From Chamaecrista fasciculata (taxonomy: Eukaryota > Streptophyta > Magnoliopsida > Fabales > Fabaceae): DNA of 64,000 nt. The translations under genes and the position numbers were made by a program. The stretch spans positions 488,881-552,880 of the forward strand of contig QANZ01028759.1 in the NCBI GenBank assembly GCA_003254925.1, written 5' to 3'. This document shows positions 24,521 through 37,900 of this stretch, piece after piece. Numbering within the stretch: position 1 is the first letter of the stretch; each line of letters begins with the position of its first letter. The notes below the pieces were generated by a model. The model ran no database searches and had not been told where the DNA came from. It worked only from the letters and a program-made list of their open reading frames with translations.

Positions 24521-25018
24521 NNNNNNNNNNNNNNNNNNNNNNNNNNNNNNNNNNNNNNNNNNNNNNNNNNNNNNNNNNNNNNNNNNNNNNNNNNNNNNNN
24601 NNNNNNNNNNNNNNNNNNNNNNNNNNNNNNNNNNNNNNNNNNNNNNNNNNNNNNNNNNNNNNNNNNNNNNNNNNNNNNNNNNNNNNNNNNNNNNNNNNNN
24701 NNNNNNNNNNNNNNNNNNNNNNNNNNNNNNNNNNNNNNNNNNNNNNNNNNNNNNNNNNNNNNNNNNNNNNNNNNNNNNNNNNNNNNNNNNNNNNNNNNNN
24801 NNNNNNNNNNNNNNNNNNNNNNNNNNNNNNNNNNNNNNNNNNNNNNNNNNNNNNNNNNNNNNNNNNNNNNNNNNNNNNNNNNNNNNNNNNNNNNNNNNNN
24901 NNNNNNNNNNNNNNNNNNNNNNNNNNNNNNNNNNNNNNNNNNNNNNNNNNNNNNNNNNNNNNNNNNNNNNNNNNNNNNNNNNNNNNNNNNNNNNNNNNNN
25001 NNNNNNNNNNNNNNNNNN
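24521..25018. other. Assembly gap (498 N)
   Basis: Run of N at the outer part of the palindrome's right arm; open frames spanning it are artefacts. Confidence 0.99.
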
Positions 25019-25190
25019 AGTTTTCCAACTGCTGACGTGGCACTTAACGTGCCACGTCAGCAGTTAACGGCTTCAGGGACCAATTTGACTAACGTTAGTA
25101 AAATTCGGGGACCTATTTGTCAATTTCCATAAATCAGGGACCAATCTGTCAGCGACCCAATAATACGGGGACCAATTTGGGAGTTTACTC
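25019..25190. repeat. Transposon end with 17-bp hairpin
   Basis: AACTGCTGACGTGGCAC, a TTAAC loop and the exact reverse complement (about 25027-25065), then three spaced GGGACC(A/T)AT(T)TG-type motifs ending at GGAGTTTACTCC. Looks like the right terminus of an element whose left part is in or beyond the gap. Confidence 0.55.
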
Positions 25191-25211
25191 CACAATATAT
25201 TATACATTATA

Positions 25212-26100
25212 GGTGTAAGTGCACTTTTGGTCCCAAAACTATGACAAAGGTTTCATTTTGGTCCCATAACTTTTTTTTGTTGCAATTTTGGTCCCATAAC
25301 TATGACAAAGGTTTCATTTTGGTCCCATAACTTTTTTTGTTGCAATTTTGGTCCCATAACTATGACAAAGGTTTCATTTGGGTCCCATAACTTTTTTGTT
25401 GCAATTTTGGTCCCATAACTTCTCAAAAGGTTCCACCGTTAGTCCCTTGGTGAATTCCATCCATATTTAGCCGTTAAGTATGACGTGGCAAAGTGGCTGG
25501 GATCATGATGTGGCAAAATAAGATGAAATGGACTGAAATAGGATCTATATGCAACATATTAAAGCTTATCTATACCCAACCACAATATATACAAAGAGTG
25601 GTACTTCCTCTTCCTCGTCAGCCTAACGGGACTTCCTCTTCCTCGTTCCGCTTCCCGATTCGCCGTCGCCGCCGCTTTGGTCGTTCGACTCTGGCTGAGG
25701 ATCCCATCGACTTCGTCGGCGCCTTATGCTTGAAGTCTCTTCTTCCCCACCAAATTGGTCCCTGTCAGTACCACTCTTTGTATATTTTGTGGTTGGGTAT
25801 AGATAAGTTTTAATATGTTGCATATAAATCTTATTTCAGTCTACTTCATCTTATTTTGCCACATCATGATCCTAGTTACTATGCCTCATCATACTTAACG
25901 GCTAAATATGGATGGAATTCACCAAGGGACTAACGTTGGAACCTTTTGAGAAGTTATGGGACCAAAATTGCAACAAAAAAAGTTATGGGACCAAAATGAA
26001 ACCTTTGTCATAGTTATGCGACCAAAATTACAACAAAAAAAGTTATGGGACCAAAATAAAACCTTTGTCATACTTATGGGACCAAAAGTGCACTTAAGCC
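25212..26100. mobile_element. Foldback MULE, family G, with gene-like core
   Basis: GGTGTAAGTGCACTTTTGGTCC to its inverse ending AAGTGCACTTAAGCC; perfect 9-bp duplication TACATTATA (25203-25211, 26101-26109). The arms are four to five tandem units of 'ttttggtcccataactttt'. An inner inverted pair (about 25540-25600 and 25765-25835) encloses a GC-rich core at 25600-25765 with CGCCGTCGCCGCCGC-like sequence that resembles captured coding DNA. Confidence 0.9.
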
Positions 26101-26356
26101 TACATTATATATGTAATATGGAATAAGGTAGGACATACTTATTGTAAATCTGTTCAAATAAAACTTTTGGCTGGTTTTGGATGAAAATCCAATGCATTTT
26201 TTACTCTCTTTTCGATGCTAATTAGCTAATAATAATTGATTAAATCAATATCACTCATATACCCCAAATTCCAATGACTCAAACACTTTGAGACTCTTGC
26301 TGCTTTACTTAATGTAATTGTGCTATCACGGATGGTGGTGAAAAATAAAAAGAAGA

Positions 26357-26500
26357 CAAAACATCTTTTCGTGCCCTAATGTTTGCGGTGATTTTCAGTT
26401 ATGCCCCTAACGTTTCATTTGTGTCAGTTGTGCCCCCAATGTGAAACGTTAGTTTCAATTACTTCACAAACATTAAGGACACGAAAGGGTGTTTTGGCTA
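26357..26500. mobile_element. Short inverted-repeat MITE resembling family A ends
   Basis: 'cttttcgtgccctaatgtttg' at the left is mirrored by 'caaacattaaggacacgaaa' at the right; between them lie 'ttatgcccctaacgttt' variants. About 140 bases. Confidence 0.6.
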
Positions 26501-26779
26501 AAAAGAAAGAGGAATAGGGCAATCAATTGAATAAGTTGAGAAATTGAACCTAACATTATGCGAATTACATACTTATCTTCAAAGTGTTATTCAACTAAAA
26601 TCCCTTTGTGATCTCTAAAGGATGTAATTGCTTTAAATCCCTTTGTGATCTCTAAAGGATGTAATTGCTTTAAATTATATATAATCATTTGCCTGTATCC
26701 GTTGGAAAAACTGAAAATCTCCATCTATAGATTCTCCGAGCTCACACATCTAGCAAGCAATTCATTTGGGTTAACAAAA

Positions 26780-27261
26780 GGGTAAATTACACTTTGATAT
26801 TCTGTTCTATAAACCGATTTTACTTTGGTACTTTGTTTTTTCAAAACTGACACTTTGATACCCTGTTCTTTGCACCGTTAATATTTTGGTACCCCTGTTC
26901 TTTCAAAAGTGATATTTTGGTACCTTGTTTTTTGCATCGGTAACATTTTAATACCTTGTTCTATGGATCAATTTCACTTTGGTACCCTGTTATTTCATGA
27001 TTTGTTACCCTATTCTATCTTTTTAAGGGTACCATAGTGTTAACGGTGCAAATAATAGGGTACCGAAATGTCACTTTTGAAAGACAAGGTACCAAAATGT
27101 CAACGGTGCAAAGAATAGGGTACCGAAATGTCACTTTTGAAAGACAGGGTACCAAAATGTTAACGGTGCAAAGAACATGGTACCTAACTGTCATTTTTGA
27201 AAGAACATAGTACCAAAGTGAAATAGGTCCATAGAACAAGGTACGAAAGTGTAATTTACGC
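26780..27261. mobile_element. Foldback MULE, family C copy 3
   Basis: GGGTAAATTACACTTTG to AATTTACGC; arms of repeated TTTGGTACCNTGTTCTTT units. Flanks TTAACAAAA and TAAAAAAAA match at 7 of 9, consistent with an older insertion. No real protein despite open frames of WYPVL-type repeats. Confidence 0.8.
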
Positions 27262-28741
27262 TAAAAAAAAACTTGATATAAAGTTTGAGAAAACTTATTA
27301 TTTGGGGCCTAATTTACATCGAAACAACTAATTAGTCATTGAATAATTGAAATACATAATTTGGTTCTTGAAATATTTCAGTTATCAACTATTTGATCCT
27401 TAATGATGATTTGGTCCTTAAATTTGGACTATTTTTATATTTTTTCTCACTGAATTGGTACTAAATTAATATAATTTAATTCCTAAATTTGAACTAATTT
27501 TATATTTTTTTAGTCCCTGAATTTGTACCAAATTTATACTATTTAATCTTTGAATTTGTACTATTTGATCTTTGAATTTGACCTAAGGATGAAATCATTG
27601 ATAACTCCAATTATTTAGGAATTAAGTAGTATATTTTGACTATTTATGGATTGATTAGTTGACTCGATATAAATTCAAGGATCAAATACTAGGTTTTCTC
27701 TTTAATATATTATTAATTTTTTTTAGAAAATGAAAATATATATATATATATATATAAATTTGAATATTTGAATTTCCATCTTATTTCATGCTTCCACATG
27801 ATGATCTATCGCATTGTGTTTTTCAGTGACAGAGATGCAACTTCCAAGTGATTTCGCCATCGCCGAAGCATAAAAAACGCTTAGGGCAAGTGAACTGTGA
27901 AATTCATGTGCATCACTACCTTGATTAGCTTACTCTGGTCAATCTCACAAGCTTCATTTGAAGCACCTAATTTTAAGGTATAAAAATTGCATTATTACAT
28001 TCCTTTAATCCTCTGCATCTGATTAAAATTGAGAAATTACATTCCTTTAAATATTGCTTGATTCTAATAATCTTATTGCTATATCGAAATTAGGAGTGAC
28101 TGTGCACCCTATTCCTTTTTACACTCCCAATCAAGAGGTTCATGATTTTAGTAAAGAGTGAAAGGTTGTTACTTTTTAGGTCTGAATGTATCATTGGTCA
28201 CATACCTCATCTTCCTATAATTTAGTGCAATCTTTCATGATTTTCGGATTTGATTGATTGATTCGGATTTGCATTGTTGCACACCTTTCTTTAATGTATG
28301 CAATTTACAGTGCATGGTTTATGTTGTTTCCATAACTTATTTTACAAACTAATGATGTTGCTTGGCTATAAGGATTCTCACACAAACAGTATTAAAATGG
28401 AGGGCCTGTGAGTAATAACATTTCTCAATAGTTTAGATGAAAACTCCCAATGTGCATGCCATAGTGAAATAACAAAATTAAAGTAACTCGAACAAATCAT
28501 ACTTCATTCTTAGTGCTTTCTTGTTGCCACTCAAACATTATCCCCTTGTTTTGATATGAATTATATTCAGTAATCTTCTCTCATTTTACTTTCACCATAT
28601 GTTTTGGTTTTTCATCATTGCATTCAATATTTGTCAGATTAAAAAAAGTTGCACGTTTATGGTCATCATGCAATATTTTAATTACTACCCAGCTGGCCTG
28701 CCTTGTGGTATTCTATTCTTGAATTTCTTAAATAACTTTGG
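27262..28741. other. Intergenic, AT-rich, upstream of TNL1
   Basis: 27300-27690 holds several 'tttggtccttaaatttg'-like and 'tagtccctgaatttg' motifs in both orientations, likely a worn foldback element. 27735-27755 is a (TA)n tract. 27780-28740 shows no gene I can support. Confidence 0.5.
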
Positions 28742-28747
28742 TTGACT
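28742..28747 (+). promoter_or_regulatory. W-box (TTGACT) upstream of TNL1
   Basis: TTGACT about 350 bases before the ATG, followed by the block TTTCTCTTCCTCTGCTTCAT, both shared with TNL2. W-boxes bind WRKY factors; a role here is inferred from conservation between paralogues. Confidence 0.5.
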
Positions 28748-29097
28748 TGGAATACATAGCCTCCCAAGAAAAGCCTTCTTTCTCTTCCTCTGCTTCATTT
28801 CAATGTAATCATTCCCACCAAGGTACTGATTTCTTCTTGGAAGTTCAACATAAATATCTCTGAATCACTTTGTCTAATGTTTCTCAATACTAAACTTCCA
28901 GATCTAAGAATTTGATCTCTTCTATGTGATTGCCATCTTAATTAATTGGTTGGATCTGTATGGTATATCCATGTGTTTTTAATTTAGTTCTTGAAGCACT
29001 GTTTCTTTTCTCTTTCATTTTCTGCACTTGATCTCATCCATATCTTGTTTTCACCAGGATCCATTTCATATACACAGAGTTTTGAGTTTGTTTCTGT

Positions 29098-32000
29098 ATG
29101 ATGGCATCTTCTTCTTCTCATGTTTCTGTTACAAAATACGATGTCTTCATCAGTTTCAGAGGCACAGATGTACGTTCTAGTTTTCTCAGCCATATGAAAC
29201 AGGCCTTGCTGCAGCAGAAAATTGATTTCTATGTAGATGATAGACTTGAGAAGGGTGATGAAATATCGCATGCACTTCTCAAAACAATTGATGAATCACT
29301 CATTTCTTTGATAGTCTTTTCAAAGCACTATGCAGAATCAAAGTGGTGCTTTTCAAAGCACATGCACATTCTACAACACAGATCCATCTGATGTGAGGCA
29401 TCAAAAAGGATCTTATGGAGATGCCTTCACCAAACATGACAAATATTATGGGGAAAAGGTGCAAATTTGGAGATCTGCCTTGAATAAAGCTGCCAATTTA
29501 TCTGGATTTCAATCTTCACAGTAAGTAAGTTCTTTTTTCCTACACCAAATTAACTTTCATATTATCTTGAAAGTATGAGTTAAATTAGCATTTATTGTTT
29601 TGGTTTTCATTTTGTTTCGCAAAATAATTGTTAAATGTTTTCATTAACGTTAATGAGTTTTGCACAGCAAAGCTCAGTTATCTTTATTTTCAAGTTTCTA
29701 AAAAAATTCTAATATGGGTGATGCATCTTTAACTTTGGAATTACTTAAATTTCTAGTTCTTTTATTTAATTTATATGAGGAAAATATGGTTACAAAAAGA
29801 ATATATTAACTAAAATATTTTAATCAAAATAACTACATAGATAATTTATAAAATTAAAATAAGTATAATTAATCAATCAAAATTCCATCAAAATTAATCA
29901 ATTATATCAAAATAATGTTTCTACTGAGATGTCTGGCCCCAAAAGAAAAAACACAAAACTGGGTTGAAAATGTGTATTTAAGACATTAGGTATAAGTATT
30001 TAGATATAAGATCAAAAACAGAAAACTACTATACTTTTGCTTAAGAAAAATGTCAAAGTATTATTACTGTGTGCTGGTTTAAAAGATAATTTCCAATTTT
30101 TTTAGTTAAACTGTTTGTTAGTGTTATTAACACCAAAAAATCACAGCTTCAAGCCTTTTAGTATGCAATGTGAAAAGTTGGCCCTTCAATTTGCCCCAAA
30201 CTATATATAGTGAAGTTTTGTTAACAATAGTATACATGTCTTGAACCATTAATGTAGCATCCTCGTTCGGCATAACAGTTTATGAGTTATGAATTATAAA
30301 ATGAAGAAATTACATGATACAATGTAATTTTAAAGAACCAAATTTAAAAAATAAATAAAAGTTCTTGAAGCTAAGACATTTTATATGATATTCTTGAGTA
30401 AAAGATGATGTTATCGAAATTTCATAACTGCCATTTTTCTTGTGATTTTAGAGATGAAGCAGAGCTAGTAGCAAAGGTTGCCAAAGCTTTGTCCACAAGA
30501 TTGAATATGCAGATGTGTTCATGTGACCTGAGAAACCTTGTTGGAATTGATAAAAAAATTTCAGAGTTACAGTCACTCATGCATCAAGAGTCTCAAGATA
30601 TTAGTGTCATTGGAATTTGGGGCATGGGAGGTATTGGTAAGACGACACTTGCAACTGCAATATTTTATCGATTTTGTTTTGAGTATGAAGGGTTTTGCTT
30701 TTTGTAAAAAGTAAGAGAAGAATCCAAAAAATATGGTGGAGTTTTTCATTTGAAGAATAAACTATTTTCTTCTCTACTTAGAGAAAAAGATTTAATTATT
30801 GACACATCTACTGGACTGCCTCCTCATGTTAAAAGAAAGCTTCTTCGAACAAAGGTTCTTATTGTTCTTGATGATATTAATGATTCAAGTCATCTAGAAG
30901 ATTTAGTTGGAACAGTTGATTGCTTTGGACCTGGTAGTAGAATCATTATTACAACAAGAGATAAGGAAGTGCTTGATGGCGTGGCTAACAAAACATATGA
31001 GGTAAAGCACTTGAGCTTTTTAATTTGAATGCCTTCAAAGAAAATTATATATAGACAATGTGGGGAATGAACTATCAAAGAAGGTGATTGAGTATGCTAA
31101 GGAACTCCCACTTGCTGTAAAAGTTTTGGGTTCCTTTCTTCATGGTAAAAATAAAGAGGAGTGGAAAAGTCAGTTGGAGAAGTTGAAAAAAGTGCCCTTT
31201 AAAAAAATACAAGATGTATTGAGGTTGAGCTATGACACTTTAGATCGCCAGCAGCAAAATGTCTTTTTATATATTGCGTGTTACTTCAAAGGGTACAAAC
31301 AATGTGAGATAATAACTATACTAGATGCATGTGGTTTCTCAACAGCCATTGAGCTAAAAGTTCTTAGAGATAAAGCCCTTATAACTTGGATGTCTGAAAT
31401 ACCAATTGTATCAATGCATGACCTTATAGAGGAAATGGGTAAAGAGATTGTTCGTGAAAGTTCAACAGATGATCCTGGAAAATGGAGACATTTATGGGAT
31501 TCCCAAGATATTTTTGAAGTATTGCAATATAACAAGGTAGGCATTAGAAATTCTGTCATATATTTTTAAAATCTTCTAGTAGAAAATCTTTCTTTGAACT
31601 CAAAACAGTTTGCACTAAATACTACTTATTCTTTCCAGGGGACTAAAAGCATTCAAAGCATAACTCTGGAAAATGGAACATATGAAAATTTGGCCTTAAG
31701 TCCTCAAGTGTTTTCTAGGATGCACAAGCTGAAGATTCTTAGATTCTTTCAATATGAAATGATAAAGCTACCTGAAGGCCTTGAATCCTTGATTCTATGC
31801 CAAATGAACTAAGAGTTCTTTGTTGGCCTGAATATCCTTTAGAATACTTGCCTTCGACATTTTGTGCAAAAAAACTTGTTGAGCTTCGTATGACTTATAG
31901 CAATTTACGGAAGCTTTGGGATGGACTTATGGTAAGTATATATGAATGTAGTCTATACATACATGATATGTCTCTTTTTTAAATTTAATTATATGAGAAT

Positions 32001-33198
32001 TCTAAAATTAATTGCTTTAACTCATTTAATGTTTCTCCTTTTTAAATTGCCACAGCGCCCCTTGAGAATTTAAAGATAATTGACCCGAGGGTGTCTAAAA
32101 ATCTTATTGAGCTTCCAGATCTATCTTCGGCAAAGAATCTCCAAGAAGTATTGCTCGCGCAATGTCAAAATTTGCATGATGTTCATTCCTCTATTTTAAT
32201 TATCACTTCCCAAGCTTGAGAAATTGGACCTAAGATGTTGCAAAAAGGTTTCTTCTCTTCATATCCATTTAAAATCCCTTTCTCATCTCCATCTTTTGGG
32301 CTGCTGGGGATTGAAGGAGTTTTCAATTATGTCAGAGAATATGGTGGATTTGGATTTATCAGGTACAATTATCAAGGAATTTCCCTTATCCATTGGATGC
32401 CTTAGAAGAATTAGATATCTCAGACTAGGTGGATGTCAGAGACTCACCCATCTACCAAGCAATTTAGTTGATCTAACATCTCTATGCTCTCTCATTATTG
32501 AATGTTGTGAACAACTTCGATCTTTACCACAACTTCCTCCATCAATTGAACAATTAAATGCTGGAAATTGTACCTCCTTGGAGACCCTACAATTTACTTC
32601 CATGGCTGGTATTCCACTTTACACAAAGCTTACAAGCATTTGCCTCATGAATTGCATGAAATTGGATGGACATTCACTTAACACTACCAAATTGATTGCT
32701 CGTCTCAATCTAAGAAACTATGCATTTAAATCTCCAGGAGAACGCACATACAAAGCCAACATTGTGTACCCAGGGAAGAAAATTCCAAAGTGGTTCAAGC
32801 ATAAGACATCACAAGGTTCAATTTTCGGCATGATTCTACTTCGTACAACTCCCAGTTTCATGATTGATTGGTTCTTGGAAAATAATGACAATGAGAGGCT
32901 TAATCTTTATGACATGGGTGGTTTCACTAAATGCGATGATTGCTCTGGATATTTAAGTTCACATCATTTGTGTATATGCTATGCAGAATGCAGTGGCCTA
33001 ATAAATGAAAGAATTGAAGAAATCAGAGTTAGGTGTCAAAACCCAAAGTTATCATTTGAATTCTTTGATGAGGCGGTAAGATCAATAAAAGAATGTGGGG
33101 TGTATCCAATATATGCCAAGAAAAACAAAAGAAGTAATAAGGATACTCATACGAATGATTTGGAAGCATTGCCTCCCACCAAGAGACAAGTCATATGA
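29098..33198 (+). pseudogene. TNL1: TIR-NBS-LRR resistance gene, pseudogene
   Basis: Same exon plan as TNL2 and nearly colinear with it. TIR exon 29098-29521 (KYDVFISFRGTDVRSSFLSH), NB-ARC exon about 30452-31535 (GMGGIGKTT, VLIVLDDIND, ELPLAVKVLG, MHDLIEEMGKEIVRE), LRR exons from about 31640 and 32055, and a C-terminal C-JID region (VYPGKKIPKWFKHKT). Lesions against TNL2: a net 44-nt deletion at about 29350 removes the WCLEEL catalytic stretch and shifts frame; GAA to TAA at 30705; a net 19-nt deletion at about 31001 before the GLPL motif; an 8-nt insertion at about 31788; a 4-nt insertion near 32205. The last exon keeps a long open frame (32224-33198), so decay may be recent or a truncated product may persist. 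It lacks the acidic tail of TNL2. Confidence 0.92.
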
Positions 33199-34499
33199 AG
33201 CTGAGTCAACAAAATCAACTATTACTTTTCTTCTCTATATGGCATTCCCTTGTTTTATCCAGTCACAGAAGTATCAAGATTTGCAGGTAATATTGGATTC
33301 AAAATACACAAATTAAACCAACCACTTATTTTGTTTCTCATTATATCAGGATTTCCAATCCAGAGATCATGAAGTTGTAGTAAGTGATTGTTGTGTCATA
33401 CTGTCATTTGTTATCCATTCTCAGCTTTTCTTAATTTCATCTGTAATTCATTGCAGAAAATATTTTCATTTTGGCTTCAGCTAGCACTGTCGTTTAAAAA
33501 CAATACTCCATCATATTAATATATTGGCATTTACCCCTAGGAGGTTATTCAAATTTTAGTTACACTTACTACATTATTTCTTTGCCTATGTCCTTTATGT
33601 TTGATTACAAAGGGGAAAGGGGGTGGGGTAAAAAAAAATTTACAATTCAAATACTACACAAGAAAACAATCATACAAATAAAAGGTCAAATGTACTCTTA
33701 ATTACAAGAAAAAGGAAAAAAAAAGATGAGAAAATTAAAGAAAGAAAGCCTAAAAAATTGAATCATATGCTTTCTACATAATAAGAGTAGTATTGAGAGA
33801 TTAGAACAGAAGTGTCCATCAAAGAAAAACTTCAATGCATTTAAAAAAGAATAACCAAAACCATAGGAGAGAAAAATATATATAAAAAAAAATTTACTTG
33901 ACTTACAAAATTGATTGATATCGTTTATTAATTGCCAATGGTGCTATTGCTACTTGTTAAAGAAAGAACTTGAAAACAAGATGTTTCAAACTGTCCGTAG
34001 AAAAGTATAAGGCATAAGCACTCTCATACAAATAATCAAAATTCAAATGAAGAGCCTGTTTGTGTAAAGTGTGATTAAACATTACTCATTAGTTCTTTAG
34101 TGATTAAAATGTATATCCAATGTGGTGTGACTGTATGCGGCTTCAGGAAACTGAGAGGCACTTAGAATAAATATTAATAACAGTAAATTGCCAACATGCA
34201 ATTAATTGTTAAATAAAAAACATAAAGTAACTCCAATAAACAATAATGTTTCATTCTTAATTAATTAGTACTTTCGTGGTGTCACCAAGACGATAATTCA
34301 ACCCCTTTCTTAATTAAGCTTTAATTCTTATTTGTCACTCTCTACCCTACTCAGCACTATTCTTCTTTCTTTTTTGATTAAAAAGTGAAGCACGTTTCAT
34401 ATTGCTTTCGTACTGTCAATGTCTGTCACTAAGAAAATAATGACCACTTGTTTTGCTTTTTGCACATTTGATTCTATATATATTTTTTTAATTTATTGA
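33199..34499. other. Intergenic between TNL1 and TNL2
   Basis: TNL1 3' flank, then AT-rich sequence. No gene or clear transposon boundary recognised. Confidence 0.55.
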
Positions 34500-34513
34500 T
34501 TGACTTGTTGACT
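34500..34513 (+). promoter_or_regulatory. Paired W-boxes upstream of TNL2
   Basis: TTGACTTGTTGACT: two TTGACT cores 8 bases apart, about 410 bases before the ATG and followed by the TTTCTCTTCCTCTGCTACAT block shared with TNL1 and the end of the window. Suggests WRKY-responsive, defence-linked expression (inference). Confidence 0.55.
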
Positions 34514-34920
34514 TGGGTTAGCTGCGCAAGAAAAAGCATTATTTCTCTTCCTCTGCTACATTTCAAAGAAATAGCCCGAGAATCATTCATGATTTCATTC
34601 ACACCAAGATACTAGTCTCTTTTCTTCTGGGAAGTATCACAGAGAAAGCATAATCAGTGAAACTTGTTTTTTTCTGCATCTCTCAATATCACTTTGTCTA
34701 AGAATTTCACTTCATCTCTGTTTTTTTTAATATGTATATATCATCTTAATTAAGTCATCCTACTTGTAGATCCGTTTGTTTTTAGTTTAGTTCTTGAAGC
34801 CACTGCTTCTTCTCTCTTTCAATTTGTGTGCTTTTGGTCTTATCCATCTCTTCTTCTCTTCCCAATCACTAGGATTCATTCGAGAAGCAGAGACATAAAC
34901 ACATCTGTGTTTGTTTTAGC

Positions 34921-37900
34921 ATGATGGCATCTTCTTCTTCTTCTTCTTCTTCTTCTTCTTCTTCTTCTTCTTCCCAGGTTTCTCATACAAAATATGATGT
35001 CTTTATCAGTTTCAGGGGCACAGACGTACGTTCTAATTTTCTTAGCCATTTGAAAGAGTCCTTGAAGCAGCAGAAAATTGATTTCTACGTAGATGACAGA
35101 CTTGAGAGTGGAGATGAAATATCACATGCACTGGTCAAAGCAATTGATGAATCACTCATGTCCTTAGTAATATTCTCAAAGGACTATGCTTCTTCAAAGT
35201 GGTGCTTGGAAGAGCTTGTCAAAATTATGGAGTGCATGCACAGAAATCAGCAAATTGTGATTCCTGTTTTCTACAACACAGATCCATCTCATGTCAGGCA
35301 TCAAAAAGGATCTTATGGAGATGCTTTCATCAAGCATGACATAAATAACAAGGAAAAAGCACAAATTTGGAGATCTGCTTTGCATAAAGCTGCAAATTTA
35401 TCTGGATTTCATTCTTCACAGTACAAGTAAGTTCATATTTTCTCCACCAAATTAAAGATATTTTTCATATCGTCTTGAAGTTTCATGTTAAGCATCTGAG
35501 TTTGGAGAAGTTGAAGTTAGGTGATCTGTTTGGCATGCATAGAAAAGGTCTGTTATCTTGCTTTTCAAATTTCTAAAACGTGTGTAGCATCTTTAAGTTT
35601 GAAATTACTTAATATTCTATATCTTTGATTTAATTTATAAGAAGAAAATAAGATTACAAAAAATATATTAATTGACATATTTTAAGATATTTACAAATTT
35701 AGTACATGTTAATTTATCATTTAAGATATTTACAAATCTGTGTTTGGATAAAAGATCAAGATGTGACCATAAAATTTTTTTCCCTTTTTCTTTTGATTCT
35801 AGAGATGACGCAGAGCTAGTAGAACAGGTCACCAAATCTTTGGTCACAAGGTTGAATAAGCAAATGTGCTCGTCTAGCTTGAGAAATCTTGTTGGAATTG
35901 ATAAAAAGATTGAAGATTTACAATCATTAATGCAGCAAAATTCTCAAGATAGTGTTTGTGTCATTGGACTTTGGGGCATGGGCGGGATTGGGAAGACAAC
36001 TCTTGCAACTGCGCTATTCAATCGAGTTTGCTCTGAATATGAAGGGTCTTGCTTTTTGGAAAATGTAAGAGAAGTTTCCCAAAAACATGGCGGATTTGTT
36101 GATTTGAAGAGAAAACTTTTCTCTACCCTTCTTGACGAAAAATATTTACAGATTCGCACACCTACTGGACTGCCTCCTGATGTTAAAAGGAAGCTTCGCC
36201 GAACAAAGGTTTTTATTGTTCTTGATGATATCAATGATTCAAGTCAATTTGAAAAATTAGTTGGAGAGCTTAATTGCTATGGACCTGGTAGTAAAATAAT
36301 TATCACAACAAGAGATAAGGAAATGCTTAAGGACAAAGCTATTAAAACATATGAGGTTATGCCATTGACGCATGAAGAAGCACTTGAGCTTTTTAATTTG
36401 AATGCCTTCCAAGAAAAATGTAGAGCCACAGAGTTGCATGAATTGTCAAAGAAGGTGATTAAGTATGCCAGGGAACTTCCACTAGCTATAAAACTTTTGG
36501 GTTCCTTTCTTCGTGGTAAAAATGAGCAGGAGTGGAAAAGTCAATTGGACAAGTTAAAAAAAATGCCTTTCAAAAAAATTCATGATGTATTGAGGTTGAG
36601 TTATGATACTTTAGATCATAAACAAAAAAGTGTCTTTTTATATATTACATGTTGCTTCAAAGGGCATCGAGAGTCTCATATAATAGATTTTTTAGATTCA
36701 TGTGGTTTCTCAACTGCTATTGAGTTAAAAGTTCTTGGAGACAAAGCTCTTATACGAACATCAAAGGAAAAGAAAATTGTTTCAATGCATGATCTTATAG
36801 AAGAAATGGGTAAAGAAATTGTTCGTGAAGAATCAGAACAAGATCCTAGTAAATATCATCATTTATGGGATTTTAATGATATTCGAGAAGTATTGGAAGA
36901 TGAGAAGGTAAGAACTAAAGTTGTGTTGTATATCTTTTTTAATCATTTTAGGTATAAAACTTTTCGTTGAAAATTAGTTTGCACTAAATTTTAGTTATCC
37001 TTTTCAGGGGACTAAGTATATCCAAAGCATAACTCTAGGCGAGGTAGCAAAGGGTGGAAGTATTTTATGCACAAGTCCTCAAGTGTTTTCTAGGATGCAA
37101 AAGCTGAAGATTCTTAAAATCCCTCGGGCTTGGGCAAGTCATTCTTCAAGAATAAAACTACCTAATGGCCTTGAATCTTTGCCAAATGAACTAAGATTTC
37201 TTATGTGGCCTTCCTATCCTTTAAAATGCCTACCTACGACATTTTGTGCAAAAAATCTTATGAAGCTCGGTATGCCTGATAGCGAATTGCAAAAGCTTTG
37301 GGATGATGCGATGGTACGTATGAATATACTTTATATATGTAAATGATATGGCTCTTGGTTTAATTGAAATATATGAGAATCTCAAATTTAATTGCTTTAA
37401 CTCATTTGATGTTTTTTATTTTTATATTGTCACAGCCTCTTGAGAATTTGAGAAAAATTGACCTGAGGAGGTCTAGATATCTTGTTGAGCTCCCAAATCT
37501 TGAGTCCGCAAAGAATCTTGAAGTAGTAAAACTCAGTGGATGTATAAGGTTGTGTGCTGTTCATCCATCGATTTTATCACTTCCCAAGCTTAAGAAGTTG
37601 TGCCTAATGGGTTGCTTTAAGCTATCCTGTCTTAAAAGTGATATCCATTTAAAATCCCTTTCTCATCTCAATCTTGTCCAATGTTGGGGATTGAAGGAGT
37701 TCTCAGTGATATCCAAGAATATGATAGAGTTGAATTTATCAGAAACATCTATTCAGAAATTTCCCTTACCCATTGGCTGCTTTGGGAGAGTTGAAACTCT
37801 CATACTTGCTGGTTGTAAGAGCCTCACACATCTGCCAAGTAATTTAGTTGATCTAACATCTTTGTGCTTTCTTACAATTTTTAGATGCAAACAACTTGAA

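Noticed and set aside
24489..25067. Long open frames across 24489-25067 and 44187-44618
   Set aside because: They consist almost wholly of N.
26780..27261. WYPV/RYPI peptide repeats as a possible repeat protein (27015-27239)
   Set aside because: Same transposon arm sequence; stops in other copies and no start context.
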